Translations under genes and position numbers: made by a program | Part shown: in pieces, positions 4,065 to 12,420 of the stretch | How positions within the stretch are numbered: position 1 is the stretch's first letter | Layout: every line of letters begins with the position of its first letter | Notes under the pieces: model-generated | Seen by the model: only the letters and a program-made list of their open reading frames with translations | The model's database searches: none | Told to the model about the DNA's origin: nothing | From: CAZKTF01 sp964555565 | GTDB taxonomy: Bacteria > Planctomycetota > JAJSAM01 > JAKLKS01 | Length of the DNA stretch: 16,025 nucleotides | Direction: 5' to 3' | NCBI GenBank assembly: GCA_964555565.1 | Contig: CAZKTF010000062.1 | Span: 1 to 16,025, forward strand

Positions 4065-6512
4065 CTGCGCACCGCGTCCCGCGCCGCGCTCGCCGCCGCC
4101 GCCCTGCTCGCCCTCGGGGCCCCCGGGGCGGGATACCTCGTCTCGCGGACCGCGGCCGGAAAGGAGGTCCGCTGGGACCTCTCCGCCCACGCCCCCAACG
4201 TCGTCCAGGGGAAGGTGACTTTCTACATCGACGCCTCCGACGCGCCCGGGCTCGCCCCCGCGGAGATGGAGGGGGCGGTGCGGGCCGCGGTCCAGGCCTG
4301 GGAGGACGTCCCCGCCTCCTCGCTGGAGTTCCTCGAGGACGGCTCGCGGCCGGCCCGCAGGACGTCCGCCTCCGATCGCGTGAACCGCGTCGCCTTCGAG
4401 GACGGGGTCCTCCCGCCCTTCGCCCTGGGCGCCTCCTTCGTCCGGAAAAGGGGCGGGCGCATCGTGGACGCCGACGTGGTCCTCAACCCGGCCTTCGACT
4501 GGGGCACGTCGGTCCCCCCCGACCCGGGCGCGCTGGACGTGCAGGCGACGGTGACCCACGAGTGGGGCCACTGCCTCGGCCTGGGGCACGTCCCCCTGGC
4601 ACGCGCGAGCATGTGGTTCGCCTCGGGGCCCGGCGCGATCTCCGCGCGCTTCCTCGCGCCGGACGACTGCGCGGCGCTGGGACACCTCTACCCGGGGCCG
4701 GGGTTCTCGAGCGGGCTCGCGACGATCCGGGGGACCGTGCAGGTCGCGGGGCGCGCCGACCACCGCGGGGTCCAGGTCGCCGCGGTGGACTTCGCCACGG
4801 GCTTCCCCGCCGCCTCGGCGGTCACGGACCCGGAGGGGGCCTACGCCATCGAGGGACTCGCGCCCGGCGTCTACCGGGTGATCGCCACGCCGCTGGGGAC
4901 GGCGAAGGTCGCCCTCGGGGTCTACGACCCGTGGTGGGCGTCCTCGGAGACGGGGGTCCTCCCCGGGGTCCGGGCCGCGCCGGACGGCTCCACCGAGGGG
5001 CTCCGCCTCGCGGCCGGGGAGGTGCGCGAGGGGATCGACTTCCCGCTCGCGGTCACGGCGGACCCGCTGGAGCCGAACGACACCCGGCCCCAGGCGCGGC
5101 CCTTCGCGATCGGCGGGTCGGTCGCCGGCCGGATGGAGATCACCGTGGACCAGGACTGGTTCTCCTTCGACGCGGCGGCGGGGCAGCGGGTCTCGGCCTG
5201 GGTCCACGCCGCCCAGGTCGGCTCGGACCTGGACGTCCGGCTCTCGCTCCGGGACCCGAACGGGATCGCGCTCGAGACCTCGAGCGACCTCCAGCCGGAG
5301 TCGGACCTCGCCGAGCCCTTCGACCCCGACGCCCGCATCCTCGACTTCCCGATCCCCTCCGCGGGGACCTACTACCTGCGCGTCGAGGCGCAGCAGTCCG
5401 TGGACGACGCGGTCCCGGAGGACTTCTTCTACGTCCTCACCCTCCTCGACTCCGGCGCGACCGGGAGCGCCTACACGAGCACGCTCGCGGCGAGCCCCGC
5501 GGCGCTCGACGCGGGGAGCGGCGGGGAGGCGATCCTCGCCTTCGTCCCGCGCCGCCTCGACGGCACCCCGGCCGGGGCGGGGCTCCCGGTCGCGATGGAT
5601 CTCCCCGCGGACGCCGACGGGGGGGACGGGGCGCTCTCCGGGGTCACCGACACGGGAGACGGCACGTACCTGGCGACGCTCACGGCGGGGGCGGCGCAGG
5701 GGGGGGACCTCGTCCGCGCGCTCGTCGCGGGCGCCCCCGTGGCCGTTGCGAGCGTGGCGTACCGCGGTCCCGTGGACGCGGCCGCTTCGGCCTTCACCGC
5801 GACCCACCGGCGGATCCGCCCCGACGGGGCGTCCTCCGTCGAGCTGGCGCTCGTCCCCCGGGACTCCGCGGGGGTGGAGTTCGGGCCGGGACAGCCGGTG
5901 GCGATCTCCCTCGCGGGATCCCCCGTCGCGGCCCTCGGCGCGACGCTCGACCCCGGCGACGGGTCCTACCGCGCCCTCCTCGTCGCCGGGACGGCGGAGG
6001 AGGTCGTGGACATCGCGGCCACGGTCCGCGGGAGCCCCCTCGGGGAGACGCTCCCCGTCGGGGTCGGGTTCCCGCTGGAGCCCGTCGTGGACGACGCCCT
6101 CGCCGACGTGGCGGCCGCGGCCGCGGCGGCGGACCCGCCGCCCCCGGCGCCCGCCCTGAAGAGGCTCCTCGCGGCCGGGGCCCTCCTCCAGGCGGCCGAC
6201 CCGCTCTCCTCCCCGGGCGACGACGCGGCGATCCTCGACGCGGCGCGGCGGGCGCTCAAGGCGATCGAGACGGCCGTCCGCAGGGGCGGACCCCCCCTGG
6301 CCGAGGCGCGGCGGGACCTCGTGGAGGGCGCCCGCGAGGCCGCGCGCACGGCGCTCGCGGACGCGGAGGCCGTCGATCCCGGGCACGCGCTCGTGGCCAG
6401 GGCGGAGGCCCTCCTCGTCGCCGCCGACGGGCTCCTCGTCGCCGGACGGTGCGCGAAGGCCGCCTCGAAGTACCGCGCCGCGTTCCTCCTCGCGCGCAGG
6501 GTCGCGCCCTAG
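4065..6512 (+). CDS. Secreted matrixin-like zinc metalloprotease, paralogue 1 (CTG start)
   Basis: The product is an exported protease of 815 residues if read from CTG 4065. That start follows GGGAGGAGG (4052-4060) by four bases and gives a signal peptide ((M)RTASRAALAAAALLALGAPGAG) aligning with paralogue 2. No ATG, GTG or TTG lies in frame between the upstream stop and the GTG at 4215, and starting at 4215 would delete the signal peptide and conserved WDL..NVVQGKVTFYID. Order of domains: catalytic domain (about 35-215) with H165-E-W-G-H169-C-L-G-L-G-H175 and a Met-turn Met shortly after; carboxypeptidase-regulatory beta-sandwich (about 220-280, 'GAYAIEGLAPGVYRV'); PPC-type domain (about 333-444, 'EPNDT...DQDWFSF...GTYYLRV'); two invasin/Ig-like domains (about 469-568 and 572-665); and a C-terminal Ala-rich helical region (about 672-815) starting 'PLEPVVDDALADV'. 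Substrate is unknown. It heads a tandem array of three such genes. Confidence 0.85.
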   Translation: MRTASRAALAAAALLALGAPGAGYLVSRTAAGKEVRWDLSAHAPNVVQGKVTFYIDASDAPGLAPAEMEGAVRAAVQAWEDVPASSLEFLEDGSRPARRTSASDRVNRVAFEDGVLPPFALGASFVRKRGGRIVDADVVLNPAFDWGTSVPPDPGALDVQATVTHEWGHCLGLGHVPLARASMWFASGPGAISARFLAPDDCAALGHLYPGPGFSSGLATIRGTVQVAGRADHRGVQVAAVDFATGFPAASAVTDPEGAYAIEGLAPGVYRVIATPLGTAKVALGVYDPWWASSETGVLPGVRAAPDGSTEGLRLAAGEVREGIDFPLAVTADPLEPNDTRPQARPFAIGGSVAGRMEITVDQDWFSFDAAAGQRVSAWVHAAQVGSDLDVRLSLRDPNGIALETSSDLQPESDLAEPFDPDARILDFPIPSAGTYYLRVEAQQSVDDAVPEDFFYVLTLLDSGATGSAYTSTLAASPAALDAGSGGEAILAFVPRRLDGTPAGAGLPVAMDLPADADGGDGALSGVTDTGDGTYLATLTAGAAQGGDLVRALVAGAPVAVASVAYRGPVDAAASAFTATHRRIRPDGASSVELALVPRDSAGVEFGPGQPVAISLAGSPVAALGATLDPGDGSYRALLVAGTAEEVVDIAATVRGSPLGETLPVGVGFPLEPVVDDALADVAAAAAAADPPPPAPALKRLLAAGALLQAADPLSSPGDDAAILDAARRALKAIETAVRRGGPPLAEARRDLVEGAREAARTALADAEAVDPGHALVARAEALLVAADGLLVAGRCAKAASKYRAAFLLARRVAP

Positions 6513-6563
6513 CGGGGCCCGGGGACTTTCCGCAATGGGGGGGTGCCCCCGGGTCGCGCATCG

Positions 6564-6571
6564 GGTAGGAT
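6564..6571 (+). promoter_or_regulatory. Putative -10 element GGTAGGAT before protease 2
   Basis: GGTAGGAT ends nine bases before the ATG at 6581. If it is a -10, transcription would begin within two or three bases of the start codon. No Shine-Dalgarno sequence is present (TGCGATCGGG precedes the ATG), which fits a leaderless message. Confidence 0.42.
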
Positions 6572-6580
6572 GCGATCGGG

Positions 6581-9073
6581 ATGGGACTGCGCCTGCTCCG
6601 TACGCCCTGCCTCGCGGTCGCGCTGCTCCTCGCGGCGGCGCCGGGCCCGGCCTACGTCGTCAACCGCACCGGCGCGGGCGCGGAGCAGGGATGGGACCTC
6701 GCCGCCTCGGCGCTCAACGTCGTCGGCGGGAAGGTCACCTTCTACGTGGACACGGATGGGGTGCAGGACGTGGGGGCCGAGGCCTTCGCCGCCGCCGTCC
6801 GCGCGGCGGTCGAGTCCTGGGACGACGTCCCGGACACGGCCATCGGCTTCCTGGAGGACGACACGCGGCCCGCCGGGGGAAGGAACGCGGGCGACAAGGT
6901 GAACCGGATCGGCTACCAGGCGGGGGTCCTCAGCCCCTTCGTGTACGCGGTGGCGTTCCGGGCCCTCTCCGGGGCGAAGTGCATGGACGCGGACGTCGTC
7001 CTGAACCCCTCCCCCCACGTCAACGACGGGACCCACGGGGGCCAGGGGACCGACCTCCCCTGGTCCACGAGCACGCACGGCACCGAGAATACCGCCGACG
7101 TGCAGGCGGTGGTCACGCACGAGTGGGGCCACTGCATCGGCTTCGACCACGTCCCGCTCGGGCGCTCGACGATGTACTACGCGATGCCGGCCGGGGCCAT
7201 CATGCTCCGCTCGCTGGAGACCGACGACGAGGCGGGGCTCGGCCACCGCTACCCCGGGGCCTCCTTCGCCACGGCGCGCGCGACGATCCGGGGGCGGGTG
7301 GACGTCACGGGGACCACGAACGACCGCGGGGTCCAGGTCACGGCCATCGACTTCGGCACCGGGCGCCCCGCGGCCGCGGCCCTGAGCGAGCCGGACGGGA
7401 CCTACGCCATCGAGGGGCTCCCCCCCGGGGTGTACCGGGTCGTCGCCTCCCCCCTCGGGACCTCGAAGGTCTCCGCGGGCGTCTACAACGACTTCTGGGA
7501 CAGCGCGGCCACGGCGCTGGTCCCGGCGATCCGCGCGGGCGGCGGAGGGCTCACCGAGGTCATCCCCCTCGAGGCCGGCGGCGAGGCGGCAGGGGTGGAC
7601 CTCTCCATCTCCTCGGGGAGCGACCCCAACGAGCCCGACGGCACTCTGGCGGAGGCCACGCCGATCCCCGTGGGCGGATCCCTGGCCGGGCGGATCGAGA
7701 CCGACGCCGACGTGGACCTGTTCTCCTTCCCCGGCACCGCGGGAGGGAAGGTCTCCGTCTACGTGCACGCCCAGCAGATCGGCTCCGACCTCGACCCCCG
7801 CGTGCAGGTCCTCAACCCCGCCGGGATCCCCATCGCGAACAACTTCGACATCCGCGGCGGCAGCGATTCCTTCGACGAGGAGGGGTACGACTACGACGCG
7901 CGGGTGCTGGACGTGACGCTCCCCTCGACGGGGACCTACTACGTCCGCGTCACAAGCGACCTCCCCATCGACCCCTCGGAGCGCGAGGAGGACCTCTTCT
8001 ACGTGGTGACGCTGATCCAGGGCGGGGGCGCGGCGAGCCCCTACACGAGCACCCTCTCCGCGAGCCCGGCGGTCATCGACGCCGACGGCACCTCCACGAG
8101 CACGATCACCTTCCGCCCGAAGACCCTCACCGGGACCGACTCCGGCCCCGGCCTCGCGGTCACCATGGACCTCGTGGAGGACGCGGGCGCGGGCGACGGG
8201 AGCCTCGGGGAAGTGCAGGACAGGGGGAACGGGACCTACCGGGCCCTCCTCACGGCCCCGCTCGCCGCCGGGGGCGACGCGGTGCGGGCGCGGGTGGCCC
8301 TCCAGGCGATCTCCGCCGTGAACGTGACCTACCGGGGGCCCGGGGACGGGGTGGCCTCGGGGTTCTCCGCCTCCCCGCGCCGGATCCGGTTCGACGGCGC
8401 CTCGACCTCCACGGTCACGCTGCTCCCGCGCGACGCCAACTGGGTGGACTTCGGCCCCGGGAAGTCGGTGACCCTGTCGCTCGAGGGGGACCCGGCGGCC
8501 GGCCTCGGCCCGACGACGGACGCGGGCGGAGGCGCCTACACGGCGACTCTCACCTCGGGGACCCGCGAGGAGGTCGCCTCGGTGACCGCCACGGTGGAGG
8601 GGGACCCGCTCGGGGCCTCCCTGGAGGTCGGGTGCGGGTTCCCGCTCGAGCCCGTCGTGGACGACGCGCTCGCCGACGTGACCGCGGCGCTCGCCGCGTC
8701 GCCCCCGGCGAAGGCCCTGGCGAAGCTCCAGGCGGCCGGGGGGCTCCTCGAAGGCGTGGACGGGCTCTCCTCCCCCGACGACGACCCCCTCATCCTCGAC
8801 GGCGTGCGGAAGGCCGTGAAGGCGCTCGAGGCGGCCACGCGCAAGGGCGCCCCGGGGCTCGTCCCCCTGGAGGCGGAGCTGGCCGAGGCGGCGCGGGAGG
8901 CCGCCCTGGCTGCCGTGGCCGCCGCGGAGGCTGCGGACCCCGCGGACAAGGCCACGCTGAAGGCCCGGACGCTGTTCGACGCGGGGGAGGCGTTCCTCGC
9001 GGACGACCTCTACGCGAAGGCCTCGACGAAGTACCGCGCCGCGCTCCTCCAGGCCCTCAAGGTCCTGCCATAG
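6581..9073 (+). CDS. Secreted matrixin-like zinc metalloprotease, paralogue 2
   Basis: This is an 830-residue exported protease. The ATG start is supported by a signal peptide (MGLRLLRTPCLAVALLLAAAPGPA, cleavage near 24-26). The catalytic domain (about 40-220) has H180-E-W-G-H184-C-I-G-F-D-H190, the extended zinc motif of metzincins with Asp before the third His, and a Met-turn at M198 (RSTMYYAM). Then come a carboxypeptidase-regulatory domain (about 235-295, 'GTYAIEGLPPGVYRV'), a PPC-type domain (about 347-460, 'DPNEPDGT...ADVDLFSF...GTYYVRV'), two invasin/Ig-like domains (about 486-586 and 590-686, each opening 'ASPxxIxxDG(A/T)S'), and a C-terminal helical region (about 692-830). It matches paralogue 1 along its whole length, so the pair is a tandem duplication; the gap between them is 68 bases. 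It has its own putative promoter. Likely role is extracellular or surface proteolysis; the target is unknown. Confidence 0.88.
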   Translation: MGLRLLRTPCLAVALLLAAAPGPAYVVNRTGAGAEQGWDLAASALNVVGGKVTFYVDTDGVQDVGAEAFAAAVRAAVESWDDVPDTAIGFLEDDTRPAGGRNAGDKVNRIGYQAGVLSPFVYAVAFRALSGAKCMDADVVLNPSPHVNDGTHGGQGTDLPWSTSTHGTENTADVQAVVTHEWGHCIGFDHVPLGRSTMYYAMPAGAIMLRSLETDDEAGLGHRYPGASFATARATIRGRVDVTGTTNDRGVQVTAIDFGTGRPAAAALSEPDGTYAIEGLPPGVYRVVASPLGTSKVSAGVYNDFWDSAATALVPAIRAGGGGLTEVIPLEAGGEAAGVDLSISSGSDPNEPDGTLAEATPIPVGGSLAGRIETDADVDLFSFPGTAGGKVSVYVHAQQIGSDLDPRVQVLNPAGIPIANNFDIRGGSDSFDEEGYDYDARVLDVTLPSTGTYYVRVTSDLPIDPSEREEDLFYVVTLIQGGGAASPYTSTLSASPAVIDADGTSTSTITFRPKTLTGTDSGPGLAVTMDLVEDAGAGDGSLGEVQDRGNGTYRALLTAPLAAGGDAVRARVALQAISAVNVTYRGPGDGVASGFSASPRRIRFDGASTSTVTLLPRDANWVDFGPGKSVTLSLEGDPAAGLGPTTDAGGGAYTATLTSGTREEVASVTATVEGDPLGASLEVGCGFPLEPVVDDALADVTAALAASPPAKALAKLQAAGGLLEGVDGLSSPDDDPLILDGVRKAVKALEAATRKGAPGLVPLEAELAEAAREAALAAVAAAEAADPADKATLKARTLFDAGEAFLADDLYAKASTKYRAALLQALKVLP

Positions 9074-9102
9074 CCCCGGACGTTGCCGCGGCGACGGGTG
9101 GG

Positions 9103-9110
9103 GCTACCAT
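9103..9110 (+). promoter_or_regulatory. Putative -10 element GCTACCAT before protease 3
   Basis: GCTACCAT ends 12 bases before the ATG at 9123, implying a 5' leader of only a few bases. The start codon is preceded by GGACTCTCCCCC, which has no Shine-Dalgarno match. Confidence 0.38.
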
Positions 9111-9122
9111 GGACTCTCCCCC

Positions 9123-10553
9123 ATGACCGCTCCCCGGTCCGTCCTCGCCGCGGTGGCCGCCGCCGTCGTCCTCGCCGCCGGCGCCCGCGCGGGAGTCCCG
9201 CTCCGCGACCCCTCGAGCGGGATCCCGCTGCGATGGGACCTCGAGATCGAGCAGCCGAACGTCGTCGCGGGCGAGGTGACCTGGTGGCCGGCGCCCGGGG
9301 GCTCGATCGAGGAGCCGCCCGGGGACGAGACCGAGGAGACGGCCATCGGGAAGGCCTTCGCCGCCTGGCAGGCGGTCCCCGGGACCGGCCTCCGGTTCCG
9401 GGAGGACCCCACCCGGACGGCGCTGCGCCCCAGCGCGACGGACCGCGTGAACGGCTTCTTCTGGCGCCGGGGGGTGCTCGGCCCCTACACCGTGGCGCTC
9501 ACGATCCCCACGGCCAGGAACGGCGTCCTCGCCGACGCCGACGTCGTCTTCAACGACGACGGATACACCTTCCTGTGGGCCACCACCGGGACCGGGCTCC
9601 CGGGCCACGCCGACGTGCAGGCGGTGGCCACCCACGAGATCGGGCATCTCCTGGGACTCGACCACACCCCCGTCTCCGCGGCCACCATGTCCGCCATCCA
9701 GCCCGTGGGGTCGATCTTCGGCCGCTCGCTCGAGCCCGACGACGAGGCCGCGGTGCGCCAGGCCTACCCGGGGGCGCTCCTCCCCTTGGCCGGGAGCATC
9801 CACGGCACCGTCCTCCTCCGCGGCCGGCCCGTGCGGCGCGCGGTCGCCGTGTTCGCCGTCGCGGCGGCCACGGGTGAGGTCGTGCAGGGGGTCTTCACGG
9901 AGCCGGACGGGCAGTACTCCCTCCGCACGCTCCCCGCGGGGCCCTACCGCGTGGTCGCCGCCCCGGTGGCGGACCCGGGGATCTACAGCGCGTGGTGGTC
10001 GGGCGCGATGCGCAACGTCAAGCCCGCCTTCCTCGACGCCGACGGGGACGGGGCGCCCGACCTCGTGGACGTCCCCGCGGGCTTCGCGACGACCCGCCAC
10101 GACGTCGCGGTGCGCCGCGCCCCCCGGCGCGGCACGGGGGAGCCGGACGACGGGCCCGGGGAGGCCCGCCCGATCGCGGTGGGCGAGGCCGCGGTCGGGG
10201 CCTTCGAGGAGCCGCTCGACGAGGACTGGTTCCGGCTCACGGCGGAGACCACCCTGGCGGTGGACGTGCGCGTGCGCGGCCGGCAGATGGGCTCGGAGGG
10301 GGACGCGGACCTGGCGATCCTCGACGCCGCGGGGACGACGGTCCTCGCCTCCGACATCGACATCCGCGCCCCGCTCTTCGAGGAGTGGTCCTTCGGGCCG
10401 CTGGGATTCGATCGCGACTGCGAGGTCGTGCGCTTCGTCCCGCCCGCGCCCGGGGAGTACCTCCTCCGCGTGCGCTCCGAGCCCCAGGGGAACTCGGGCT
10501 CACCCGGTGCGTTCTACGTCCTCACCGTCCTGCCCTCGGCCGGGGTCCCCTAG
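9123..10553 (+). CDS. Secreted matrixin-like zinc metalloprotease, paralogue 3 (short form)
   Basis: This is a 476-residue exported protease. The ATG at 9123 gives a signal peptide (MTAPRSVLAAVAAAVVLAAGARA). The catalytic domain (about 33-210) has H171-E-I-G-H175-L-L-G-L-D-H181, followed by 'TPVSAATMSA' with the Met-turn. The middle motif EIGHLLGLDH is closer to classical matrixins than the EWGHC motif of its two neighbours. A carboxypeptidase-regulatory domain (about 223-289, 'GQYSLRTLPAGPYRV') and a PPC-type domain (about 340-450, 'EPDDG...DEDWFRL...GEYLLRV') follow, and the protein ends there. The invasin-like and helical domains of the two longer paralogues are absent. It is 49 bases downstream of paralogue 2. 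It is more diverged than the other two are from each other, so it is likely an older duplicate. Confidence 0.87.
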   Translation: MTAPRSVLAAVAAAVVLAAGARAGVPLRDPSSGIPLRWDLEIEQPNVVAGEVTWWPAPGGSIEEPPGDETEETAIGKAFAAWQAVPGTGLRFREDPTRTALRPSATDRVNGFFWRRGVLGPYTVALTIPTARNGVLADADVVFNDDGYTFLWATTGTGLPGHADVQAVATHEIGHLLGLDHTPVSAATMSAIQPVGSIFGRSLEPDDEAAVRQAYPGALLPLAGSIHGTVLLRGRPVRRAVAVFAVAAATGEVVQGVFTEPDGQYSLRTLPAGPYRVVAAPVADPGIYSAWWSGAMRNVKPAFLDADGDGAPDLVDVPAGFATTRHDVAVRRAPRRGTGEPDDGPGEARPIAVGEAAVGAFEEPLDEDWFRLTAETTLAVDVRVRGRQMGSEGDADLAILDAAGTTVLASDIDIRAPLFEEWSFGPLGFDRDCEVVRFVPPAPGEYLLRVRSEPQGNSGSPGAFYVLTVLPSAGVP

Positions 10554-10557
10554 CCCG

Positions 10558-10571
10558 CCCCATTCATGGGG
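10558..10571 (+). terminator. Small hairpin just after protease 3
   Basis: CCCCAT-TC-ATGGGG is a perfect six-base inverted repeat five bases after the stop codon. No T tract follows and the loop is only two bases, so termination is a guess from position. Confidence 0.3.
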
Positions 10572-10691
10572 GTATGCGTGAGAAGGATCGAAGGCAGGTC
10601 GCGGAAACGGGTTCGGCAGTCATGGAACGGCAGGCCGGCCGGACAGGCTGTTCCGCGAGCGGCATCGCGCCGAGAGGGCTCCCGGGGACTT

Positions 10692-10716
10692 GTCGGGCTG
10701 CCCGCGGCAGCCCGAC
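10692..10716. terminator. Strong 11-bp GC hairpin
   Basis: GTCGGGCTGCC-CGC-GGCAGCCCGAC is a perfect 11-base inverted repeat with a three-base loop, flanked by CCGGGG and CCCCGG that could extend it over a bulge. It lies between convergent genes and has no T tract on either side. It could be a bidirectional transcript-end structure or part of an unrecognised RNA. Confidence 0.4.
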
Positions 10717-11052
10717 CCCGGGAAGGAGGGCCGCCGAAGACATACCCGATGAGGGTAGGCGAGGCGGAGCGCGGGAAGCGGCCGGCGGCCGCTCCCCGCG
10801 CGCCCCGACGCAGAGATCGGCGCGAGGACGCCGCGGAACCGCGTGCCCTCGTGAATAGGCCGGGCCAGGCGGCGGACACCGCCGCGACGCTTCGCGCCCC
10901 GGCCTCCGGGGGACGCGCGCACCTCCCGGCGACCGTGGAGTGGCTCCCCGGCCTCTCGCGCCCGGAGGCGCGGTCCCTCGGCCGGGCGCGCCCTGCGGGG
11001 GGCCCGGGACCTGCTCTGACCCCGTTCGTGCGCGCGGCGCCGTCGCGGCGCG

Positions 11053-12321
11053 TCATTCCTCCTCCCGGCTCTCCGGGAGCGTCCGCCAGCCGACCATCCA
11101 GACGAGGCAGCCCACGGCCATGGCGACGGGGACCATCGAGAGGGCGCGGGGGAGGCGCTCCTCGGGGCCGGAGACGAGGCCGATGAGGGAGGGGCTCAGG
11201 GCGTCGCCGAAGAGGTGGATGCAGAGGATCGAGAGGCTGAACGCGCGCACGCGCAGCGCCGCGGGGACGGAGTTCAGGATCTGCGTGTTGATGGGCCCGT
11301 TGTAGAACCAGAGGAAGAACTGGGCGAGGAACAGGCACGCCACCACCGCGGCCTTCCCCTCGACCAGGAGCGCCGCGGCCGCCAGCAGCGTGGCGGGGAC
11401 CATCGAGAGCGCGCTGAGCGCGAGGTACGGCTGCCGGGTCCTCCCCCGCAGGCGGTCCGCGAGGAGGCCCCCCACCACCGTGCCGCCGAGCCCGCCCGCG
11501 ATCGTGACGGCCCCGACGACGGAGCCCGCCTCCTCGAGGTCCATCCCGTGGTGGCGGGAGAGGAACGGGACGAGCCAGTCCCCCATCCCGCCCGCCGCGA
11601 AGGTGACCGCCGTGTAGCCGCCGACCGCGAACAGGTACGGGCGGTTGCGCACCAGCTGCCGCAGCGCCTCCGGCCAGGTCATCCCCGCCCCCGCCCCGCG
11701 CGCGCCCGCCCCCGCCCCCGCGCGCGGCCCCGGGTCCCGCAGCCGCAATGCCAGGAACGCCGTGAGGAGGCCCGGGAGCCCCACCACGAGGAACGCCGTG
11801 CGCCACCCCGCGACCTGCCCGATCCACCCGCCCAGCACGAAGCTCAGCGCCGCGCCCACGGGCAGCGCCACGTAGAAGATCGTGAGGACGCGGTTCCGCC
11901 GCTCGGGCGGGTAGAAGTCCCCGAGGAGCGAGGGCGCCAGCGTCGCGTAGGACGCCTCCCCCACCCCCACCAGCGCCCGCGCGACGAGCAGCGAGACAAA
12001 GCCCGTGGCCAGCGCCCCGGCCCCGGTCGCCAGGGACCACAGCGCCACGCCCCCCGCGACGAGCCAGGTGCGCGGCCAGCGATCCGCGAGCGCGCCGAAG
12101 ACCGGGCTGGCGACCATGTAGACGACGATGAACGCCGAGAGGAGGAGCCCCGTCTGGAACTCCGTGAGGCCGAGGTCCTCCTTGATCGGGTCCTTGAGCG
12201 CGCTCGGGATGTAGCGGTCGATGTAGTTGAGGAGGTTCATCGCGGTGAGCACGACCACCGCGGCGCGGGCGCCGGGCAGGATCCCGGGCACGGCGGGGCG
12301 CGGCGCTCCCTCGGCTCCCAT
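11053..12321 (-). CDS. Spinster-like MFS transporter
   Basis: This is a 422-residue major facilitator superfamily permease of the inner membrane. The ATG at 12321 lies four bases after GGGAGGA (12332-12326). The first helix region 'VVVLTAMNLLNYIDRYIPSAL' and 'LTEFQTGLLLSAFIVVYMVASPVFGALADRWPRTWL' are typical of the Spinster group, which includes sphingolipid and lysolipid transporters in animals and many uncharacterised bacterial members. The inter-helix motif 'GALADRWPR', 'RALVGVGEASYATLAPSLLGDFYPPERRNR' and the second-half copy 'GGLLADRLRGRTRQPY' are clear, and about 12 hydrophobic segments can be counted. A Gly/Ala-rich linker (GAGAGARGAGAG) lies between the two six-helix halves. Substrate cannot be told. 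It is divergent from sixA with a 99-base space. Confidence 0.88.
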   Translation of the reverse strand: MGAEGAPRPAVPGILPGARAAVVVLTAMNLLNYIDRYIPSALKDPIKEDLGLTEFQTGLLLSAFIVVYMVASPVFGALADRWPRTWLVAGGVALWSLATGAGALATGFVSLLVARALVGVGEASYATLAPSLLGDFYPPERRNRVLTIFYVALPVGAALSFVLGGWIGQVAGWRTAFLVVGLPGLLTAFLALRLRDPGPRAGAGAGARGAGAGMTWPEALRQLVRNRPYLFAVGGYTAVTFAAGGMGDWLVPFLSRHHGMDLEEAGSVVGAVTIAGGLGGTVVGGLLADRLRGRTRQPYLALSALSMVPATLLAAAALLVEGKAAVVACLFLAQFFLWFYNGPINTQILNSVPAALRVRAFSLSILCIHLFGDALSPSLIGLVSGPEERLPRALSMVPVAMAVGCLVWMVGWRTLPESREEE

Positions 12322-12342
12322 GGGGTCCTCCCGGGCGCGACG

Positions 12343-12348
12343 AGTATC
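12343..12348 (-). promoter_or_regulatory. Possible -10 element of the MFS gene
   Basis: GATACT on the minus strand ends 21 bases before the ATG, a normal distance for a short leader that includes the Shine-Dalgarno sequence. No good -35 is seen. Confidence 0.25.
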
Positions 12349-12420
12349 CCCGCCTGCCGCCGGCGGTCCGTCGTCGAATCCTCGGGGACGTTCCCGGGCC
12401 GCCGCGGTCGAATCGCCTGG

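Larger units (their letters stand above)
10554..11052. other. Gene-poor 0.5-kb stretch with hairpins
   Basis: No open frame here looks like a protein: the products on both strands are low-complexity Arg/Pro/Ala strings with no family resemblance. The stretch separates the protease array from the leftward MFS gene, so it is where both transcripts must end. It holds three inverted repeats (10558-10571, 10692-10716 and TACCC/GGGTA at 10743-10757). I see no tRNA, riboswitch or known small RNA in it. Confidence 0.6.

Noticed and set aside
1308..6386. Minus-strand open frame of 1692 codons spanning several genes
   Set aside because: It is antisense to protease 1 and runs through the YcxB-like and dinB regions in other frames. 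The product is an Arg/Gly/Pro-rich string with no family motifs, a common artefact of high GC.
6537..6553. Terminator G-run/C-run after protease 1
   Set aside because: The GGGGGTGCCCCC core leaves too small a loop and no T tract follows. It may be chance in such GC-rich DNA.
4562..6568. Long plus-strand frames overlapping the proteases (also 6535-9126)
   Set aside because: They are shifted-frame shadows of the proteases; the real frames have catalytic motifs, signal peptides and domain patterns.
10681..10770. Riboswitch, SRP RNA, tmRNA or RNase P RNA
   Set aside because: Apart from stems, none of the conserved sequence cores of these RNAs is present.
10566..11186. 206-codon plus frame and 100-codon minus frame in the gene-poor stretch
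   Set aside because: Low-complexity Arg/Ala/Pro translations, no start signals, and the plus frame runs into the 3' end of the MFS gene on the other strand.
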